64,000 nucleotides of DNA from Xenorhabdus vietnamensis (GCF_002127535.1 NZ_MUBJ01000007.1:93029-157028), one strand, 5' to 3'; shown: positions 1 to 9,704, counted from the stretch's first letter. Notes: generated from the sequence alone by a model not told the origin. A program made the numbers and translations.

Positions 1-220
1 GTCTTGCGAGTGCCCACACAGATTGTCTGATTCAATTGTTAAAGAGCATTGCAACCGATGATTCGTTTCCCGGTTGCGAGGCTGCGTATCTTACGCTTTC
101 CTCTTTCAGTGTCAAGCCTTATTTTTCAAGGTCTTTCACTTTGTCACCCCGGCAAATTTGTGTGTTTGCCGTGACAACGAGAGCGCATTATAGGGACCAT
201 TCTGATTTAGGCAAGTCTTT
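1..220 (-). promoter_or_regulatory. rRNA operon promoters P1/P2 and leader with boxA
   Basis: Read on the minus strand this is an rrn control region whose 16S gene starts beyond the left edge. A P1-like promoter has -35 TTGCCT (214-209) and -10 TATAAT (192-187), 16 bp apart, followed by a GC-rich discriminator. A P2-like promoter has -35 TTGACA (115-110) and -10 TAAGAT (93-88), again 16 bp apart. The antitermination element boxA, TGCTCTTTAACA, is at 48-37, followed by the conserved CAGACAATCTGTGTGGGCA stretch of enterobacterial leaders. The position next to gmhB matches rrnH of E. coli. No protein gene is needed to explain this stretch. Confidence 0.93.
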
Positions 221-264
221 TTTTGTAACTTTCCGTTTAACAGCTCACAATTTAGCCCAAAAGG

Positions 265-831
265 TTATTTTTGCCTATTTTTTATCACATTTGGTAGGTC
301 TGACAAGCTATTAACCACTAAATCTGCTGCTTGTTCTGCTTCTTCTGTTACTGTTTTTCCTGTACGAACGAGAACTTTGGTTCCAACTTTCGCTGCATTG
401 GCCGCCAACATGTCTTCTATTTTATCTCCTACCATATAAGAAGAAGACATATCGATATGTAATTCTTTCTGTGCATCCAGCAACATGCCTGATTGCGGCT
501 TGCGGCAGTCACAACACTTCTTATATTCTCCATCCTCTGCTTCTGGATGATGCGGACAATAATAGATGCCATCAAGATCAACACCTCGATCCGCCAATGA
601 CCAATCCATCCATTCAGTTAATTGCATAAACTGATCTTCAGTAAAAATCTTACGTGCAATACCTGACTGATTTGTAACCAAAACCAGAGCATAGCCCATT
701 TTTTTCAATTCAAGCATGGCTTCAATCGCACCATCAATAAATTGAAAATTATCTATCTCATGTACATAACCATGATCGATGTTAATCGTGCCGTCACGAT
801 CTAAAAATACGGCGGGAATACCTTGAGTCAC
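265..831 (-). CDS. gmhB: D-glycero-beta-D-manno-heptose-1,7-bisphosphate 7-phosphatase
   Basis: Cytoplasmic HAD-family phosphatase that removes the C7 phosphate from heptose 1,7-bisphosphate on the way to ADP-heptose for the LPS inner core. The sequence shows the HAD nucleophile motif FLDRDGTI near the N-terminus, VTNQSGIA, the zinc-binding cluster CPHHP...CCDCRKP and the late motif VGDKIEDM. I chose the GTG at 831: it has GGAG 7 bases upstream (842-839) and gives 188 residues, close to the 191 of E. coli. An upstream in-frame ATG at 912 would add 27 residues with no family counterpart. It lies between the rrn operon and the divergent metN, as in E. coli. Confidence 0.93.
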   Translation of the reverse strand: MTQGIPAVFLDRDGTINIDHGYVHEIDNFQFIDGAIEAMLELKKMGYALVLVTNQSGIARKIFTEDQFMQLTEWMDWSLADRGVDLDGIYYCPHHPEAEDGEYKKCCDCRKPQSGMLLDAQKELHIDMSSSYMVGDKIEDMLAANAAKVGTKVLVRTGKTVTEEAEQAADLVVNSLSDLPNVIKNRQK

Positions 832-913
832 CTGATTGCTCCAAGAATGTACCAAGCGGACAGTATCGCATGATTTATTACTGAATGAGAATGCAGCATT
901 TAATTTATTCATA

Positions 914-943
914 GTTGACTTAGACGTCTAGACGCCTTAACAT
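914..943 (+). promoter_or_regulatory. metNIQ promoter with overlapping MetJ operator
   Basis: Two adjacent met boxes, AGACGTCT (922-929, perfect) and AGACGCCT (930-937, one mismatch), sit inside the 17-bp spacer of a promoter with -35 TTGACT (915-920) and -10 TAACAT (938-943). A third degenerate box may lie at 914-921. MetJ with S-adenosylmethionine binds tandem 8-bp met boxes cooperatively, so occupancy here would block RNA polymerase directly. The operator lies upstream of metN; whether it also affects gmhB is not visible. Confidence 0.88.
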
Positions 944-1009
944 CCACTTTAATTCATGGCTTGTTGAAATGTTCTCAAGTCGTTCATCTCTACATCTAAT
1001 AAGAAAAAA

Positions 1010-2041
1010 ATGATAAGACTGACTCAGATAAATAAGATATTTCAACAAGGAACGCGTTCTATAAAGGCGCTTTCAGATATCAACCTGCATGTCCCACAGG
1101 GACAAATATATGGCGTCATTGGCTCTTCCGGTGCAGGCAAAAGCACCCTAATCCGCTGTGTAAATATGCTTGAACGTCCGACCTCTGGTCAGGTATTAGT
1201 GGCTGGGCAAGATCTCACTTCTCTTTCAGAACGTGAACTCACTCATGCACGTCGTCATATTGGCATGATTTTCCAGCACTTTAATTTGTTGTCATCCAGA
1301 ACAGTATTTGACAATGTTGCGTTACCTTTAGAACTTAATAACACGTCAAAAGCCGATATCAAGGCCAAAGTTAACGAACTGCTAGATTTAGTCGGCCTCA
1401 CAGACAAACATGATGCTTATCCTGCCAATTTATCTGGTGGTCAAAAGCAGCGTGTTGCTATTGCACGGGCACTGGCAAACTCTCCCAAAGTGCTTTTGTG
1501 TGACGAAGCCACCAGCGCTCTGGATCCAGCAACAACTCGTTCTATACTAGAATTATTAAAAGACATTAATCGTCGACTGGGATTAACTATTCTTCTAATT
1601 ACCCATGAAATGGACGTCGTTAAACGTATCTGTGATCAAGTCGCCGTCATCAGTGGTGGTCAATTAATTGAACAAGATATTGTGAGCGCAATATTTTCAC
1701 ATCCCAAGACGCCGATTGCCCAAGAATTTATCAAATCTACGTTGCATTTGGATATTCCTGAAGATTACTTAAAGAAGTTACAACCGGAATCCGCGCCTGA
1801 TCGCAGTCCATTATTGAAACTGGAATTCACAGGTAAATCAGTTGATGCACCTTTAATTTCGATGGCTGTTCGCCACTTTAATATTGATATCAGCATATTA
1901 AGTTCCCAAATCGACTACGCCGGTGGTGTTAAATTCGGGGTTATGCTGGCTGAATTAGACGGGGAAAGCGATAGTATCAAATCAACAATTGCATTTTTAG
2001 AAAAGCATCATGTGAAAGTAGAGGTTCTCGGTTATGTCTGA
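1010..2041 (+). CDS. metN: D/L-methionine ABC transporter, ATP-binding subunit
   Basis: ATPase of the MetNIQ methionine importer on the cytoplasmic face of the inner membrane. Walker A GSSGAGKS is at residues 38-45, followed by a Q-loop (IFQHFNLL), the ABC signature LSGGQKQR, Walker [12 protein letters not shown] and the switch histidine in ITHEMD. The C-terminal part (from about residue 260) is the NIL/ACT-like domain that binds methionine and inhibits transport when the cell is replete. Length is 343 residues, as in E. coli. The last 8 bases overlap metI, so the two are probably translationally coupled. The ribosome-binding site is weak and A-rich. Confidence 0.97.
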   Translation: MIRLTQINKIFQQGTRSIKALSDINLHVPQGQIYGVIGSSGAGKSTLIRCVNMLERPTSGQVLVAGQDLTSLSERELTHARRHIGMIFQHFNLLSSRTVFDNVALPLELNNTSKADIKAKVNELLDLVGLTDKHDAYPANLSGGQKQRVAIARALANSPKVLLCDEATSALDPATTRSILELLKDINRRLGLTILLITHEMDVVKRICDQVAVISGGQLIEQDIVSAIFSHPKTPIAQEFIKSTLHLDIPEDYLKKLQPESAPDRSPLLKLEFTGKSVDAPLISMAVRHFNIDISILSSQIDYAGGVKFGVMLAELDGESDSIKSTIAFLEKHHVKVEVLGYV

Positions 2042-2687
2042 AGGAATGATTTTATTATTAGTTAAAGGAGTCTGGGAAACTCTTGTAATGACTTTCGTTT
2101 CCGGTTTCTTTGGTTTTGTTATTGGATTACCGGCTGGCGTGCTTTTGTATGTTACCCGTCCTGGACAGATTATTGAAAATGGTGCTCTTTATCGCATACT
2201 TTCTGCATTGGTAAATATTACGCGTTCGATACCTTTCATTATTCTATTGGTATGGATGATTCCATTTACCCGTCTGATTGTAGGAACATCAATCGGATTG
2301 CAGGCAGCGATTGTTCCGCTGACCGTGGGGGCAGCACCGTTTATTGCCCGCATGGTGGAAAATGCATTATTGGAAATTCCGACTGGCCTAATTGAAGCAG
2401 CACGTGCAATGGGAGCAACACCGTTTCAAATTGTCAAAAAGATCCTAGTGCCGGAAGCATTACCAGGTTTGATTAATGCCGCAACCATAACCTTAATCAC
2501 ACTAGTTGGTTATTCTGCAATGGGCGGGGCTGTTGGCGCCGGAGGCTTGGGGCAGATTGGCTATCAGTATGGATATATCGGCTATGACGCGACAGTGATG
2601 AATACTGTATTAGCATTATTGGTTGTTTTAGTATTCTTGATTCAGTTAGGCGGTGATCATTTAGTGAAAGCTGTTAATCGTAAATAA
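2034..2687 (+). CDS. metI: D/L-methionine ABC transporter, permease subunit
   Basis: Inner-membrane permease of MetNIQ, 217 residues with about five hydrophobic segments. The EAA coupling-loop motif that docks onto the ATPase starts near residue 121 ([16 protein letters not shown]). The start overlaps the metN stop by 8 bases. It is followed by a 124-bp gap before metQ that holds a hairpin (2712-2731). Confidence 0.96.
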   Translation: MSEGMILLLVKGVWETLVMTFVSGFFGFVIGLPAGVLLYVTRPGQIIENGALYRILSALVNITRSIPFIILLVWMIPFTRLIVGTSIGLQAAIVPLTVGAAPFIARMVENALLEIPTGLIEAARAMGATPFQIVKKILVPEALPGLINAATITLITLVGYSAMGGAVGAGGLGQIGYQYGYIGYDATVMNTVLALLVVLVFLIQLGGDHLVKAVNRK

Positions 2688-2711
2688 GATTATTTCAACA
2701 AGGTTTTAGTA

Positions 2712-2731
2712 AGGCCCTCATTACAGGGCCT
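2712..2731 (+). other. intercistronic hairpin metI-metQ
   Basis: A 7-bp perfect inverted repeat, AGGCCCT / AGGGCCT, with a 6-base loop between metI and metQ. No T-run follows, so it is not a standard terminator. Such hairpins between transporter and binding-protein genes often stabilise or partly separate the transcripts; the role here is inference. Confidence 0.5.
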
Positions 2732-2811
2732 ATACCTAAGAGCCTCATTATAGCGGTACACAGTAACTTAATAAGACAGGTTATAAATCAGTATTCAATA
2801 GGGGTGAAAAT

Positions 2812-3627
2812 ATGTCAGTAAAATTGAAATCCATTGCAGCAATCGGTGCATTATTAGGTACATTAATTCTTGCCGGTTGTGGGCAGGAACAACGTAACCC
2901 AAACCATATTAGGGTTGGCGTTATCGCAGGACCTGAACTTAAAGTTGCTGAAGTTGCCAAACAAGTGGCTAAAGATAAATATGGCCTTGATGTTGAACTG
3001 ACTACATTCAATGATTATGTTCTGCCAAATGAGTCATTGAACAAGGGAGACATTGATGTGAATGTCTTCCAGCATAAGCCTTTTTTAGATCAGCAAGTGA
3101 AAGAACGTAACTACAAATTGGCAATTGTTGGTAACTCTTTCATTTTCCCAATGGCGGCCTATTCCAAAAAAATTAAGTCACTGGATGAATTGCAAAATAG
3201 TTCTCAAATTGCCATCCCCAACGATCCGACCAATCAGGGCCGCGCTCTGCTGTTATTACAAAAACAAGGTCTTATCACCCTAAAAGAGGGTGTTGGTCTG
3301 CTGCCAACTATTTTAGACATTACCAGCAATCCTAAGCACTTAGATATCGTACAACTGGATGCACCACAACTGCCACGTTCATTGGACGACCAAAAGATTG
3401 CTTTTGCAATTATCAATAATACCTATGCAGGGCAGATTGGGTTAACACCAGAGCAAGATGGACTCTTTGTTGAAGATAAAAATTCACCTTACGTAAATAT
3501 TATTGTCAGTCGTGAAAATAATAAAAGTGCGGAAAATGTGCAGAAATTCGTGAAAGCGTACCAATCTCCAGAAGTAGAGAAAGAAGCTGATAAAGTCTTC
3601 AAGGGTGGTGCAATAAAAGGCTGGTAA
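2812..3627 (+). CDS. metQ: methionine-binding lipoprotein
   Basis: Substrate-binding protein of the methionine importer, anchored in the inner membrane as a lipoprotein and facing the periplasm. A signal peptide ends in the lipobox LAGC with Cys23 as the modified residue. The body is an NlpA/MetQ-family domain (VGVIAGPELKVAEVA, NDPTNQGRALLLLQ). Length is 271 residues, typical for the family. GGGGTG upstream of the ATG serves as ribosome-binding site. It closes the metNIQ operon, followed by a terminator hairpin at 3663-3686. Confidence 0.96.
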   Translation: MSVKLKSIAAIGALLGTLILAGCGQEQRNPNHIRVGVIAGPELKVAEVAKQVAKDKYGLDVELTTFNDYVLPNESLNKGDIDVNVFQHKPFLDQQVKERNYKLAIVGNSFIFPMAAYSKKIKSLDELQNSSQIAIPNDPTNQGRALLLLQKQGLITLKEGVGLLPTILDITSNPKHLDIVQLDAPQLPRSLDDQKIAFAIINNTYAGQIGLTPEQDGLFVEDKNSPYVNIIVSRENNKSAENVQKFVKAYQSPEVEKEADKVFKGGAIKGW

Positions 3628-3662
3628 TCTTTCCTATTCAGTCAATCAAGATTAAAATCATT

Positions 3663-3693
3663 GGGTGGATATTTTTATGTCCACCCATTTTTA
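3663..3693 (+). terminator. terminator of metNIQ
   Basis: Stem GGGTGGA (3663-3669) / TCCACCC (3680-3686) with a 10-base loop, followed by ATTTTTATT. It lies 36 bases after the metQ stop. Confidence 0.8.
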
Positions 3694-3789
3694 TTGAGTG
3701 AAAGAAGAAAACGTTTCTATGATTATTTTTGGCACTGATATTCACTCAATCCCCACTCACTGACACTATCAATATGAGGACTCAACTCG

Positions 3790-4185
3790 ATGCGTGTGTT
3801 AGCTATCTGTTTCATGGCTTTTTTTATGGCTGGGTGTACTTCACTACAAACTCAGCTCGATAAATCTGATGTGCCTGATTCAAAGTTGAAATATCAGTCA
3901 ACCAAGGAAAACAAAACTTCCTCTTATGTCCGCCTATATACCAAACCGGATGAGCTTTTAGGTCTGACATTTAAAGAATTAGGTATTGTCGCCGGAGAAT
4001 CCTGCCGCAGTACACTGCAAGACTCTCCTGCCAGTATTGCAACCGCACGGCAAAAAATGTTAGCAAAAGCTTCTTATCTAAATGCAAACGCAGTTTTACT
4101 TCATCAATGTGCAATTTTATCTGGCCAAGGCTGCTACCAAATTGCCATTTGTGAAGGGTCAGCATTACTGACAACCAATAAATAA
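3790..4185 (+). CDS. rcsF: outer-membrane lipoprotein sensor of the Rcs envelope stress pathway
   Basis: RcsF senses LPS and peptidoglycan damage and activates the RcsC-RcsD-RcsB phosphorelay by releasing IgaA inhibition; it is assembled with BamA and porins. The 131-residue protein has a signal peptide ending in AGC (Cys16 lipidated), a short hydrophilic linker and a C-terminal domain with cysteines 72, 107, 115 and 121. These match the four conserved cysteines that form the two RcsF disulfides in E. coli. It is followed 33 bases later by trmO, the usual neighbour. Confidence 0.92.
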   Translation: MRVLAICFMAFFMAGCTSLQTQLDKSDVPDSKLKYQSTKENKTSSYVRLYTKPDELLGLTFKELGIVAGESCRSTLQDSPASIATARQKMLAKASYLNANAVLLHQCAILSGQGCYQIAICEGSALLTTNK

Positions 4186-4218
4186 TTATGACTGAATCTT
4201 TATTATAAAAAAACGCTC

Positions 4219-4926
4219 ATGGCAGATTTTCATTTTACAGAAATAGGAACCATTCATTCTCCTTATAAAGAGAAATTTGCCATTCCCCGTCAACCGGGTT
4301 TGGTCGAAGATGGTACAGGGCAGCTGGAGTTACTTGCTCCCTACAATCAGGTTGATGCAGTACGCGGGCTGGAGCAGTTCAGCCATTTATGGATTATTTT
4401 TGTGTTTCATCAAACCATGGATGGTGGCTGGAATCCATTGGTACGGCCTCCCCGTTTGGGCGGAAATGCAAAAATGGGCGTGTTTGCCACCCGTTCAACT
4501 TTCCGTCCCAATCCAATTGGTATGTCACTGGTAGAACTGAAAAGCATTCAATGCGAGAACAACCGTGTCATTCTAGAACTTGGTAGTTTAGATTTGGTGG
4601 ATGGTACACCTGTTATCGACATCAAACCTTACCTGCCTTTCGCCGAAGCACGTTCAGAAGCCAAAGCGGGTTTTGCCCAAACAGCACCAGATACAGACAT
4701 GGCAGTCAATTTCTCACCAGAAGCAGAATACCAACTTTTATCCTACAGAACCAATCACCCTCACTTAAGGCGATTTATCAGCCAAATATTGGCTCAGGAT
4801 CCCCGCCCTGCTTACCGTAAAAAAGCGCAGGAAAACCGAATATATGCAGCTCACATCTTAGACTTCAACGTTCGTTGGCGGGTTTTTGATGCCATAACAG
4901 AAGTGGTTTCTATCGAACGCCATTAA
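4219..4926 (+). CDS. trmO: tRNA (N6-threonylcarbamoyladenosine(37)-N6)-methyltransferase
   Basis: TrmO (TsaA/YaeB) methylates t6A37 of a threonine tRNA using S-adenosylmethionine. The 235 residues start with the family pattern GTIHSPYKEKFAIPRQPG, followed by LEQFSHLWIIFVFH, the RPPRLGGN segment and FATRSTFRPNPIGMS, all hallmarks of the single-sheet beta-barrel methyltransferase fold. Length equals that of E. coli. It lies between rcsF and proS, the conserved order. Confidence 0.95.
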   Translation: MADFHFTEIGTIHSPYKEKFAIPRQPGLVEDGTGQLELLAPYNQVDAVRGLEQFSHLWIIFVFHQTMDGGWNPLVRPPRLGGNAKMGVFATRSTFRPNPIGMSLVELKSIQCENNRVILELGSLDLVDGTPVIDIKPYLPFAEARSEAKAGFAQTAPDTDMAVNFSPEAEYQLLSYRTNHPHLRRFISQILAQDPRPAYRKKAQENRIYAAHILDFNVRWRVFDAITEVVSIERH

Positions 4927-4934
4927 AACTCCTT

Positions 4935-4961
4935 TTGACATCGCAAGCTCACTGGTAGACT
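4935..4961 (+). promoter_or_regulatory. possible proS promoter
   Basis: A consensus -35 TTGACA (4935-4940) is followed after 15 bp by TAGACT (4956-4961), preceded by TG as in extended -10 elements. The spacing is short, so this is a candidate only. Confidence 0.4.
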
Positions 4962-5041
4962 AGCGGTTTGTCTTTATTTTCTGGGCTGGGTAGTAATATC
5001 TTACTGCCCAGAAGCAATGTGCTATCCAATGGAAACTTACT

Positions 5042-6763
5042 ATGCGTACTAGCCAATATCTGCTCTCTACTTTAAAAGAGACACCTGCTGATGCGGAAGT
5101 AGTCAGTCATAAACTGATGCTTCGTGCCGGCATGATCCGTAAACTCGCCTCAGGTTTATACAACTGGATGCCGACAGGTGTCCGCGTGTTGAAAAAAGTT
5201 GAAAACATTGTTCGTGAAGAGATGAATAATGCAGGGGCGATTGAGGTTTCCATGCCGGTAGTTCAGCCAGCGGATTTATGGCAGGAAAGTGGCCGTTGGG
5301 AACAATACGGCCCAGAATTACTGCGCTTTGTTGATCGTGGTGAGCGTCCTTTCGTTTTGGGACCAACTCATGAAGAAGTTATCACCGATCTGGTTCGTAA
5401 TGAAGTCACTTCATATAAGCAGCTTCCACTGAACCTATTCCAGATCCAGACCAAATTCCGTGATGAAGTGCGCCCACGTTTTGGTGTTATGCGTTCACGT
5501 GAATTTATCATGAAAGATGCATACTCTTTCCATACCAGCCAAGAATCTCTGCAAGAGACTTACGATAAGATGTACGATGCTTACAGTAAAATCTTTACCC
5601 GCATCGGCTTGGATTTCCGCGCAGTTCTGGCAGACACCGGTTCAATTGGCGGAAACGCTTCTCATGAATTCCAGGTTCTGGCTGCCAGTGGTGAAGATGA
5701 CATCGTTTTCTCTACCGAATCTAACTATGCTGCTAATATTGAATTGGCTGAAGCTGTCATGCCATCTCAAGAGCGTGCTGCACCATCTGAAGAAATGCGT
5801 CTGATCGATACACCGAACGCCAAAACCATTGCTGAACTGGTTGAACAATTCAATCTGCCAGTTGAAAAAACTGTCAAGACGCTGATCGTTCATGCCGCAG
5901 AAGAAAGCGGACACAAATTAGTTGCTTTGCTGGTACGTGGTGACCATGAACTGAATGAGATCAAAGCAGAAAAATTGCCTTTGGTAGCCAGCCCATTGAA
6001 TTTCGCTACCGAAGAAGAAATTCGCGCCATCGTGAAAGCAGGTCCTGGTTCTTTAGGCCCGGTCAACCTGCCTATCCCTGTCATTATTGACCGTAGCGTA
6101 TCCATCATGAGTGATTTCGGTGCTGGTGCTAATATTGATGACAAACATTACTTTGGCATTAATTGGGAGCGTGACTTACCACAGCCGGAAGTCGCTGATA
6201 TCCGTAATGTTGTTGAAGGTGATGTAAGCCCTGATGGCAAAGGAACGTTGTTAATCAAGCGTGGTATTGAAGTTGGTCATATATTCCAATTAGGGACCAA
6301 GTACTCCGAAGCTTTGAAAGCAACGGTACAAAATGAAGATGGACATAATCAAGTTATCACCATGGGATGCTACGGTATTGGTGTAACCCGCATCGTCGCA
6401 GCCGCCATTGAGCAGAACCACGATGATCGTGGCATTATCTGGCCAGATGCAGTTGCCCCATTCCAAGTAGCAATCCTGCCAATGAACATGCACAAATCTT
6501 ACCGCGTGAAAGAAGTCGCTGAAAAATTATATGCAGACTTACGTGCCAGCGGTATTGATGTGATTCTCGATGATCGTAAAGAACGCCCTGGGGTCATGTT
6601 TGCTGATATGGAACTGATCGGTGTACCCCATACTCTGGTTATCGGCGATCGTAACTTAGATAACGGTGAAATCGAATACAAATACCGCCGCACTGGTGAC
6701 AAGCAAATGCTGAAGCTGGAAAATATTGTTGATTATCTGAAAGGTCATATTCAACAAGCTTAA
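5042..6763 (+). CDS. proS: prolyl-tRNA synthetase, bacterial type with editing domain
   Basis: Class II aminoacyl-tRNA synthetase that charges tRNA-Pro. The 573 residues show the class II core at the N-terminus ([53 protein letters not shown]), an inserted YbaK-like editing domain (about residues 225-405) that hydrolyses alanyl-tRNA-Pro, motif 3 ([18 protein letters not shown]) and a C-terminal anticodon-binding domain. Length is one residue off E. coli (572). It is a single-gene unit ending in a strong terminator. Confidence 0.98.
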   Translation: MRTSQYLLSTLKETPADAEVVSHKLMLRAGMIRKLASGLYNWMPTGVRVLKKVENIVREEMNNAGAIEVSMPVVQPADLWQESGRWEQYGPELLRFVDRGERPFVLGPTHEEVITDLVRNEVTSYKQLPLNLFQIQTKFRDEVRPRFGVMRSREFIMKDAYSFHTSQESLQETYDKMYDAYSKIFTRIGLDFRAVLADTGSIGGNASHEFQVLAASGEDDIVFSTESNYAANIELAEAVMPSQERAAPSEEMRLIDTPNAKTIAELVEQFNLPVEKTVKTLIVHAAEESGHKLVALLVRGDHELNEIKAEKLPLVASPLNFATEEEIRAIVKAGPGSLGPVNLPIPVIIDRSVSIMSDFGAGANIDDKHYFGINWERDLPQPEVADIRNVVEGDVSPDGKGTLLIKRGIEVGHIFQLGTKYSEALKATVQNEDGHNQVITMGCYGIGVTRIVAAAIEQNHDDRGIIWPDAVAPFQVAILPMNMHKSYRVKEVAEKLYADLRASGIDVILDDRKERPGVMFADMELIGVPHTLVIGDRNLDNGEIEYKYRRTGDKQMLKLENIVDYLKGHIQQA

Positions 6764-6791
6764 TTCTGCTTGAAAGTATCTGCCTAAGCTG

Positions 6792-6824
6792 AAAAAACCT
6801 GCGCAATTAATACGCAGGTTTTTT
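6792..6824. terminator. bidirectional terminator between proS and nlpE
   Basis: Perfect stem AACCTGCG (6796-6803) / CGCAGGTT (6813-6820), with six A before and six T after. The symmetry lets it serve both convergent genes. Confidence 0.9.
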
Positions 6825-6854
6825 CATATATAGCCTATATTCCTCTGTTATTCG

Positions 6855-7541
6855 TTATCTCTTGGCATGGCAGGAAGAGGCTTTATCAAAACGAATTTTA
6901 CCTGTTTGGATTACTGCATTATCAAACAACCCATCTTCCATTGAAGGGCGAAGCGTGTAGTAGCCTTCTATTTCCACATAAACAGGAGTTCCGCCTTCTA
7001 CTCCCATAGCACTGTAACCACGTTCTAAATCGATATTTTCAGAAGCATCATAACGTCTTCCGGTATCACATTCTGTAAAAAGCGCTGAATCAGCAAAATA
7101 ACTGTATTCCCCAGCCAGTTTTTTCGGTGTTACTTTATCTAATTCATAATTGAAGCTTGATTGAATCGGCTCTCCATTGATATCCAGCATGTCCAAATTT
7201 TCACCGTTAATCAGGTAATAAGATTTTTTACCATCTTGATTACTCAAGATAATCTTTTTGCCGTTTATCGCCCAATGACCCGTTTCAAAGAAAGTATTTT
7301 CCTCACTTTTAGCTTCTAAATAGGTTTGTCCCAATATATAAGTTCCATCCTTAGCAAGCTGCAAGGTCGTCTCAATACCTGAACAATCTGCACAAGGGAT
7401 AACACCACTAAACACTTTCTCTGTTGATTGGAACTGTTCCTGAGATATGGGATTATTTTGCGTGACCGAAATGTTCTGACATCCCGCTATGCTGAAAACC
7501 CCAGCAGCCAGCAATGCAAGTAATATTTTTTTATTCATCAT
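6855..7541 (-). CDS. nlpE: envelope stress lipoprotein NlpE (CutF)
   Basis: Outer-membrane lipoprotein that signals surface contact and lipoprotein-sorting stress to the Cpx system. The 228-residue protein has a signal peptide ending in AGC (Cys21 lipidated), an N-terminal domain with the CADC motif (Cys50, Cys53) followed by GIETTLQLAKDGTY, and a C-terminal domain with a second cysteine pair (TECD and SSCHA). Two ATG codons stand at the start; the first is used here. In E. coli the C-terminal disulfide reports redox faults. It is alone, convergent with proS. Confidence 0.88.
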   Translation of the reverse strand: MMNKKILLALLAAGVFSIAGCQNISVTQNNPISQEQFQSTEKVFSGVIPCADCSGIETTLQLAKDGTYILGQTYLEAKSEENTFFETGHWAINGKKIILSNQDGKKSYYLINGENLDMLDINGEPIQSSFNYELDKVTPKKLAGEYSYFADSALFTECDTGRRYDASENIDLERGYSAMGVEGGTPVYVEIEGYYTLRPSMEDGLFDNAVIQTGKIRFDKASSCHAKR

Positions 7542-8008
7542 TTAACCCAATAAATTCAAAAAGATAATTAATTATTTTCAAGTTACAATACGTTAGCAAA
7601 ATAAACAAAGCTTCAAAAATATTGCTAATTCTGTGGTCAGAATTAGCTCTAAGACTAAGATTAAGCACAACCACAAAATACCAACTTGACAGCGTATAAC
7701 CCTTTTTTATAACGTCCGCTACCTATAAAACATGAGCTTCACGTAACAAGATTGACGTTACTTTACTGTAATCCAAATTACATGGAGATAAAAATTCAAT
7801 AGTATGACTTAATTGCGTTACTTACTTAATCTCGTTGCGAAATGATAAAATACAGGTTTAATCTACTTCCTGTTTCAACAAAATTCTCACAGACTTACCC
7901 AGTAATCACGAAAGCTTACTGTGCTATAGTCGTAAGAAGCGTTTTACGTTTGATTTTGGTCAATCACGGGCGGCACGATAACCGCCACTAACATAGTGGT
8001 GAGCAAAT
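7542..8008. other. AT-rich intergenic region with rof leader
   Basis: No credible gene is seen; in particular I could not find the small yaeP gene that precedes rof in E. coli. The left part should hold the nlpE promoter. TATAGT at 7925-7930 could be a -10 for rof, but no good -35 is visible. The last 40 bases hold two overlapping hairpins in front of rof, listed separately. Confidence 0.5.
7969..8003 (+). promoter_or_regulatory. overlapping hairpins covering the rof ribosome-binding site
   Basis: Hairpin A pairs GGCGG (7969-7973) with CCGCC (7982-7986). Hairpin B pairs CCACTA (7985-7990) with TAGTGG (7994-7999). They share bases 7985-7986, so only one can form fully. Hairpin B includes the first two bases of the likely Shine-Dalgarno GGTGAG (7998-8003), five bases before the rof ATG. 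This layout could make rof translation switchable; function is inference. Confidence 0.45.
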
Positions 8009-8278
8009 ATGTCTATAAATAACGAAGAATATCAACCAATTAACTGTGACGATTACGATAACCTCGAAATCGCTTGCCAACGCCAGTTACACTTACATGT
8101 TCAATTGCTGGGTGGTAAATTATTTGAGGGTAAGGCTAAGGAATTAATTTTGAGAAGAAAAGTTGAATATCTTATCGTCGAGTCAAATAAAGAAACCCGT
8201 GAATTAAGGTTGGATCACATTATCAGTTTCAGCAATCCAGAAATTGGTACGATTGTTATTGAGCATTCTTCATCATAA
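8009..8278 (+). CDS. rof: Rho inhibitor Rof (YaeO)
   Basis: Small acidic protein that binds hexameric Rho near its primary RNA-binding site and reduces Rho-dependent termination. The 89 residues carry the family core YQPINCDDYDNLEIACQ at the N-terminus, a KVEYLIVE strand and the C-terminal ETRELRLDHIISFSNPEIGT, giving the small Sm-like barrel. E. coli Rof has 84 residues. It is convergent with tilS with a shared terminator between. Confidence 0.93.
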   Translation: MSINNEEYQPINCDDYDNLEIACQRQLHLHVQLLGGKLFEGKAKELILRRKVEYLIVESNKETRELRLDHIISFSNPEIGTIVIEHSSS

Positions 8279-8303
8279 CCGCAAATAGCAATTTCCCCTT
8301 CCA

Positions 8304-8333
8304 AAAGTCCTTATATTAGATAAGGACTTTTTT
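8304..8333. terminator. bidirectional terminator between rof and tilS
   Basis: Perfect 11-bp stem (8304-8314 with 8320-8330) with a 5-base loop, AAAA before and TTTTTT after. It ends at the tilS stop codon. Confidence 0.88.
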
Positions 8334-9672
8334 AAAAATTAATTTTCTTCCACTGAACAAAAACCCTCTCGTCATCAGACAAACTCTGACCTTCTTTAGT
8401 GATGAAAACGCCCAGTGCTGCAATCAGTTTTTCATTGTAATAGAGCAAAGGTGTTCTCTCTCTGAGCCAAGGTGCAACCCCCAGCTCTTGCCACAGTTTT
8501 TTACTGTGGCGGGAATGTTGCCGCCCCACAATACTAATATTGCCCTGAACACCAAAACGAATTGCTGCTTGCTCATTACCGTTTGGCATTCTTACTTTAA
8601 TACCGTTTTCTTGCGAAAGGCTCAGTGTTCCCAACCCATTTGGTAACATCAATTTCTGTTGTATATCCCATTCAAGAATAGAACCCGCCAGATTCTGATA
8701 TTGAGGCACCAGCCAAAGTTGCTGCCGATAACGGCGAATATCATATTGCCCTAATCTAAAGCGAGGTTCTGCATCTTGCCTCGCAAGCGCCACTTCTGAC
8801 CAAATTCGTTGAAGCTGCTCTCGTGCTGGCATTTTTACGCCACATTGATTGAGCCATCGTCGTAACAACGCATTTCGTTTTGCTTCAGAACTGTTTTCCA
8901 AAGGAGAAATAGATATTGAACCTTCCAATGTAACCAATTCATTCAAAGATTCTTTCAGCAATTCGTCCAGCAATTGTTCTTGCTCTCCACACAAGCTGGC
9001 GCTACGGGAAACGGCTTGCGGAAAATGAGGCCAACGCTGGTTGAGTAAAGGCATGATATTCAGACGCAGGAAATTACGGTCATAACGATCATCTTGATTG
9101 CTATCGTCCTCTACCCATTGCAAATTTTGTGCCTGAGCATATTCTTCCAATTCTGCACGACTTACATTCAGCAAAGGACGAATCAATGTTGTTCCCGCAA
9201 ATGGCATTCTGGAAGGCATGGAAGATAACCCAGCCGGGCCACTACCTCGTTTCAATGCTAATAAAAATGTTTCTGCCTGATCATCAAGATGTTGTGCCGT
9301 TATTAAAACTTCATCCTGCTGTAGCTCATGTTGGAAAGCGTGATAACGAGCACTTCGAGCCGCAGCTTCAATCCCATTCTGACATGTATCAAGTGTGACT
9401 TTTTCTATCCGAAAATCGACCTGCCAATCAGCACAAGCCTGACGACAATGTTCACCCCATAAATCTGCCTTTGCATTTAAACCATGATGAATATGAATTG
9501 CCCTTAATACCATTCGCTCACTATTCAATTGGTGAGATTGGGCTCGCAAACGAACAAGCAAATGCAACAATACGGTGGAATCCAATCCACCGCTAAATCC
9601 AACTAAAATCTTTTTATGCTGGCCAATTTGTTCTGCCAACGTCGTGAGCAGGTGATCATGAATATTTATCAT
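8332..9672 (-). CDS. tilS: tRNA(Ile)-lysidine synthetase
   Basis: TilS converts C34 of the CAU-anticodon tRNA-Ile to lysidine with ATP and lysine, switching it from Met to Ile identity; it is essential. The 446 residues have the PP-loop ATP pyrophosphatase motif SGGLDS at 27-32, the AQHLDDQAETFLL segment, RPLLNVSRAELEEYA and the C-terminal TilS substrate-binding domain. Length is near the 432 of E. coli. It starts 32 bases after the EamA transporter gene and may be co-transcribed with it. Confidence 0.95.
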   Translation of the reverse strand: MINIHDHLLTTLAEQIGQHKKILVGFSGGLDSTVLLHLLVRLRAQSHQLNSERMVLRAIHIHHGLNAKADLWGEHCRQACADWQVDFRIEKVTLDTCQNGIEAAARSARYHAFQHELQQDEVLITAQHLDDQAETFLLALKRGSGPAGLSSMPSRMPFAGTTLIRPLLNVSRAELEEYAQAQNLQWVEDDSNQDDRYDRNFLRLNIMPLLNQRWPHFPQAVSRSASLCGEQEQLLDELLKESLNELVTLEGSISISPLENSSEAKRNALLRRWLNQCGVKMPAREQLQRIWSEVALARQDAEPRFRLGQYDIRRYRQQLWLVPQYQNLAGSILEWDIQQKLMLPNGLGTLSLSQENGIKVRMPNGNEQAAIRFGVQGNISIVGRQHSRHSKKLWQELGVAPWLRERTPLLYYNEKLIAALGVFITKEGQSLSDDERVFVQWKKINF

Positions 9673-9704
9673 TATAGAACCAAACCTTTTTCATTCTTGC
9701 CAGA

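Noticed and set aside
36-314. 92-residue plus-strand frame at the left edge
   Set aside because: It lies on top of the rrn promoters and leader on the other strand and has no family features.
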